Below, one piece after another: positions 6,710 to 8,879 of a stretch of DNA of 8,879 nt. The stretch's first letter is position 1; every line of letters starts with the position of its first letter. A program made the translations under genes and the position numbers. The notes beneath the pieces were generated by a model, which searched no databases, was not told where the DNA came from, and worked only from the letters and a program-made list of their open reading frames with translations. This DNA comes from CALBPI01 sp038533155 (GTDB taxonomy: Bacteria > Pseudomonadota > Gammaproteobacteria > Steroidobacterales > Woeseiaceae): positions 1 to 8,879 of the forward strand of contig JBCAZH010000098.1 in assembly GCA_038533155.1 (NCBI GenBank), written 5' to 3'.

Positions 6710-8044
6710 ATGCGTTCTCTACGAGCGCGGCTCCTATTGGTAACGAGCGTGCTTTTGGCAGGGGCGCTGGCGGTCGTCGGTGTCATCCTGGACGAGAGCG
6801 TGCGTGCCGCCCTCGATGAGGAGCAACGCGAGTTGCTTGATTCGAAGATCATCATGCTGTTGGCGGTCGCGGAGCCGAGCTCGGAACAGTCTCTAAAGTT
6901 TCCGCCGGACCTGCCGGAACAGCGATTCAACAACCCGGGATCGGGTCTTTACGGCAAGGTGCGTGACCGCAGTGGTGCGTTTCTGTGGCGCTCGGAGTCG
7001 GCGCTTGGGTTGTCGTTTGATCCCGATACACCGCTGCCCGCACCGGGAGAGCAGGTGTTCGTTCGTCAACAAACGAGTAACGGCGATCAACTCCTGACGC
7101 TGACACTGGGTGTCGTCTGGGCGTTCGACGATGGCACGGAGCGCTACTTCGCCCTGAGTGCGGCGGAGAGCGAAAGGGCGATCATCGCCCCGTTGGCACG
7201 GTTTCGCGGTCAAATGTTTGCCGCGTTCGCTCTGGTCGCAATCACACTGTTAGTTGGTATGGGGTTGGTGCTGTCCTGGTTGCTACGCCCACTCGGGCAG
7301 ATTGCTGGCGAAATCGCTGCTGTTGAGTCAGGGCATCGAGAGACTCTGTCGGAGGAGTATCCCAGTGAGTTGTCCGGCGTCGCGCGAAATCTGAATACGT
7401 TGATGCGCAGCGAGCAACGCCGAACGGAACGCTATCAGCAGACGCTCGCGAATCTTGCCCATAGCTTGAAGACACCGTTAGCCGCAGCCCAAGCCAACCT
7501 TGGGGACGGCCAGAGTGCGCAATCTGTGCAGGAGCAATTGCAGCGAATGGAGCAGATTGTTCGATATCAATTGGCTCGCCCAGCGATTGCCACCGGGCGA
7601 ACGGTCGGCAAAACGCGAGTGCTCGTGTTCGATGAAGTCAGTCAAATGCTAGGCGCTTTGGACAAGGTCTACCGGAGTAAGAGTGTCCGAGGTGAAATCG
7701 ATATGCCTTCGGACGTGATGTTCCATGGCGATAAAGGCGACTTAGTGGAAATGCTCGGCAATTTGCTCGACAACGCCTACAAGTGGTGCCGCCAGCGCGT
7801 AATGATTGTCGGTTCAGAAAACAACGGATTGCATCTCGTCATCGAAGACGATGGGCCTGGCGTACCCGCCGAAGCAGTGGCGGCCGCGCTGCGACGCGGC
7901 ACACGCCTTGACGAGACAGTTCCCGGCTCAGGGATTGGGCTCGCTGTGGTCGCAGAGTTAGTGAAACAGTATGAAGGCAAACTCGAGATTCGCCGGAGCG
8001 AACTTGGTGGTGCAGCGGTCCATCTCTACTTTCCGCGCACATAG
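6710..8044 (+). CDS. phoQ: PhoQ-like sensor histidine kinase
   Basis: This is a 444-residue inner-membrane kinase. TM1 is at about 7-27, and a periplasmic sensor of about 140 residues includes LYGKVRDRSGAFLWRS. TM2 is at about 169-191, followed by a HAMP-like linker. The H-box LAHSLKTPLA carries phosphoaccepting H251. The HATPase domain has the N-box GNLLDNAYKWC (N355), G1 DDGPG (380-384) and G2 GSGIG (406-410). The HSLKTPLA box and GNLLDNAYKWC are close to E. coli PhoQ (GNVLDNACKYC) and distinct from the more common HELRTPL kinases. The sensor lacks the run of acidic residues that binds divalent cations in enterobacterial PhoQ, so its signal may differ. It follows phoP by 9 bases; an AGGAG lies about 12 bases before the ATG. 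It should phosphorylate the adjacent regulator. The two secreted proteins encoded upstream are candidate periplasmic partners. Confidence 0.92.
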   Translation: MRSLRARLLLVTSVLLAGALAVVGVILDESVRAALDEEQRELLDSKIIMLLAVAEPSSEQSLKFPPDLPEQRFNNPGSGLYGKVRDRSGAFLWRSESALGLSFDPDTPLPAPGEQVFVRQQTSNGDQLLTLTLGVVWAFDDGTERYFALSAAESERAIIAPLARFRGQMFAAFALVAITLLVGMGLVLSWLLRPLGQIAGEIAAVESGHRETLSEEYPSELSGVARNLNTLMRSEQRRTERYQQTLANLAHSLKTPLAAAQANLGDGQSAQSVQEQLQRMEQIVRYQLARPAIATGRTVGKTRVLVFDEVSQMLGALDKVYRSKSVRGEIDMPSDVMFHGDKGDLVEMLGNLLDNAYKWCRQRVMIVGSENNGLHLVIEDDGPGVPAEAVAAALRRGTRLDETVPGSGIGLAVVAELVKQYEGKLEIRRSELGGAAVHLYFPRT

Positions 8045-8077
8045 AATCTCTCTGACCGGTTGTGCCACAATTTGCGG

Positions 8078-8879
8078 ATGAGCGGTTTCTCCGACGCGGT
8101 GTTGCAGCGCCGTCACCAACTGAAGCCCGATCTACGCGTTCACGACCAAGAATTGCCGATCAATGCGCATCGCGATGCGATTGTTGATGCGTTGAAGCGC
8201 CATCCTGTGCTTGTAGTAGCGGGGGAGACGGGATCGGGTAAGACCACCCAATTGCCGCGATTCGCGCTCGCGGCAGGATTGGGTCGCAACGGAATGATCG
8301 GGCATACCCAGCCTCGGCGGATCGCCGCGCGATCGGTGGCCGCGAGAATTTCCGAGGAGACTGCGCTGCCGTTGGGGCAGGGTGTCGGCTATTCGATCCG
8401 TTTTGACGACAAGAGTTCGGAAGAGACGCTGGTTCGGGTAATGACCGACGGTGTATTGCTCAACGAGGCGCAACGTGATCGTGCACTGCGACGCTACGAA
8501 GTCATCATCATCGATGAGGCCCACGAGCGCAGTCTAAATATCGACTGTTTGCTCGGCCTGCTCAAGGGCGTGCTCGAGCGCCGCAAGGACCTGCGAGTGA
8601 TCATCACGTCAGCGACGATCGATGTTGCCCGATTCTCGCGCTTCTTTTCCGATGCACCGATTGTTGAAGTGTCAGGGCGCGGCTTTCCTGTGCGGGTGGA
8701 ATACGAAGGGCTCATGGTAGCTCGAGATGACAGTCGACGCCTTGCTCGTCAGGTTTCTGACGGTGTCAGTCGATTGATCGACGAGGCATTGCCGAAAGAT
8801 GCACAGGACATTCTTGTGTTCCTGCCAGGGGAGCGAGAGATTCGCGATTCGGAAAAAGCGCTCATGAAATCCGGTGTGG
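8078..8879 (+). CDS. hrpA: HrpA-like DEAH-box ATP-dependent RNA helicase, 3' end cut by window edge
   Basis: The first 267 residues of a DExH RNA helicase are visible; full-length HrpA is about 1300 residues, so most of the protein lies outside. Motif I is GETGSGKTT (49-57, K55). Motif Ia is TQPRRIAARSVA (77-88), followed by MTDGVLL (122-128). Motif II is DEAHERSLN (146-154), motif III is SATID (178-182), and GEREIRD (251-257) follows. These match E. coli HrpA segment by segment; HrpB and spliceosomal DEAH proteins fit less well. HrpA acts on mRNA processing and, in E. coli, in rescue of stalled ribosomes. The ATG at 8078 lacks a visible Shine-Dalgarno element. Upstream in-frame TTG codons (8060, 8072) are possible but no better supported, and an in-frame TAG (8042-8044, the phoQ stop) sets the limit. 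The N-terminal extension is shorter than in E. coli. Confidence 0.93.
   Translation, partial: MSGFSDAVLQRRHQLKPDLRVHDQELPINAHRDAIVDALKRHPVLVVAGETGSGKTTQLPRFALAAGLGRNGMIGHTQPRRIAARSVAARISEETALPLGQGVGYSIRFDDKSSEETLVRVMTDGVLLNEAQRDRALRRYEVIIIDEAHERSLNIDCLLGLLKGVLERRKDLRVIITSATIDVARFSRFFSDAPIVEVSGRGFPVRVEYEGLMVARDDSRRLARQVSDGVSRLIDEALPKDAQDILVFLPGEREIRDSEKALMKSGV

Noticed and set aside
1..8879. Mobile elements, CRISPR arrays, toxin-antitoxin genes, tRNAs
   Set aside because: No transposase, long inverted or direct repeat, spaced repeat array or tRNA-like fold was seen. MazG here is the housekeeping two-domain enzyme and no mazEF genes lie beside it.

Overview
The window looks like an ordinary chromosomal segment of a gammaproteobacterium. 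The evidence is the gene set (PurB, RoxA-type ribosomal oxygenase, PhoP/PhoQ-like two-component system, HrpA-type DEAH helicase, NudL-type Nudix, MazG) and a moderately GC-rich composition, judged by eye rather than computed. It cannot be placed to genus from the sequence alone. I see no mobile elements, tRNA or rRNA genes, CRISPR arrays or long repeats. Genes are packed tightly and no gene-free stretch exceeds about 135 bases.

Left part, minus strand (1-2128): purB (adenylosuccinate lyase), followed 7 bases later by a roxA-like cupin hydroxylase gene cut by the left edge. A 132-base divergent intergenic region (2129-2260) separates purB from fumC. It holds a well-centred 41-base dyad (2158-2198) and weak promoter-like hexamers.

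Middle, plus strand (2261-5047): fumC (class II fumarase), a NudL-like Nudix hydrolase and mazG, spaced by 2 and 1 bases and therefore probably one translationally coupled operon. PurB releases fumarate and FumC hydrates it. Nudix and MazG are both 'housecleaning' pyrophosphatases acting on nucleotides or CoA.

Right part, plus strand (5135-8044): an envelope-facing module. It has a secreted glycine-zipper protein, a small secreted PepSY-like protein, a PhoP-like response regulator and a PhoQ-like sensor kinase, with short gaps and almost certainly cotranscription of the last three. An hrpA-like DEAH RNA helicase gene then begins and is cut by the right edge.

The strongest contextual point is that purB, phoP, phoQ and roxA are also neighbours in Escherichia coli. 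This supports the PhoPQ and RoxA assignments and shows an old neighbourhood that has been rearranged here. I found no clear evidence of a wholly new system. The least understood part is the pair of small secreted proteins attached to the PhoPQ-like kinase.
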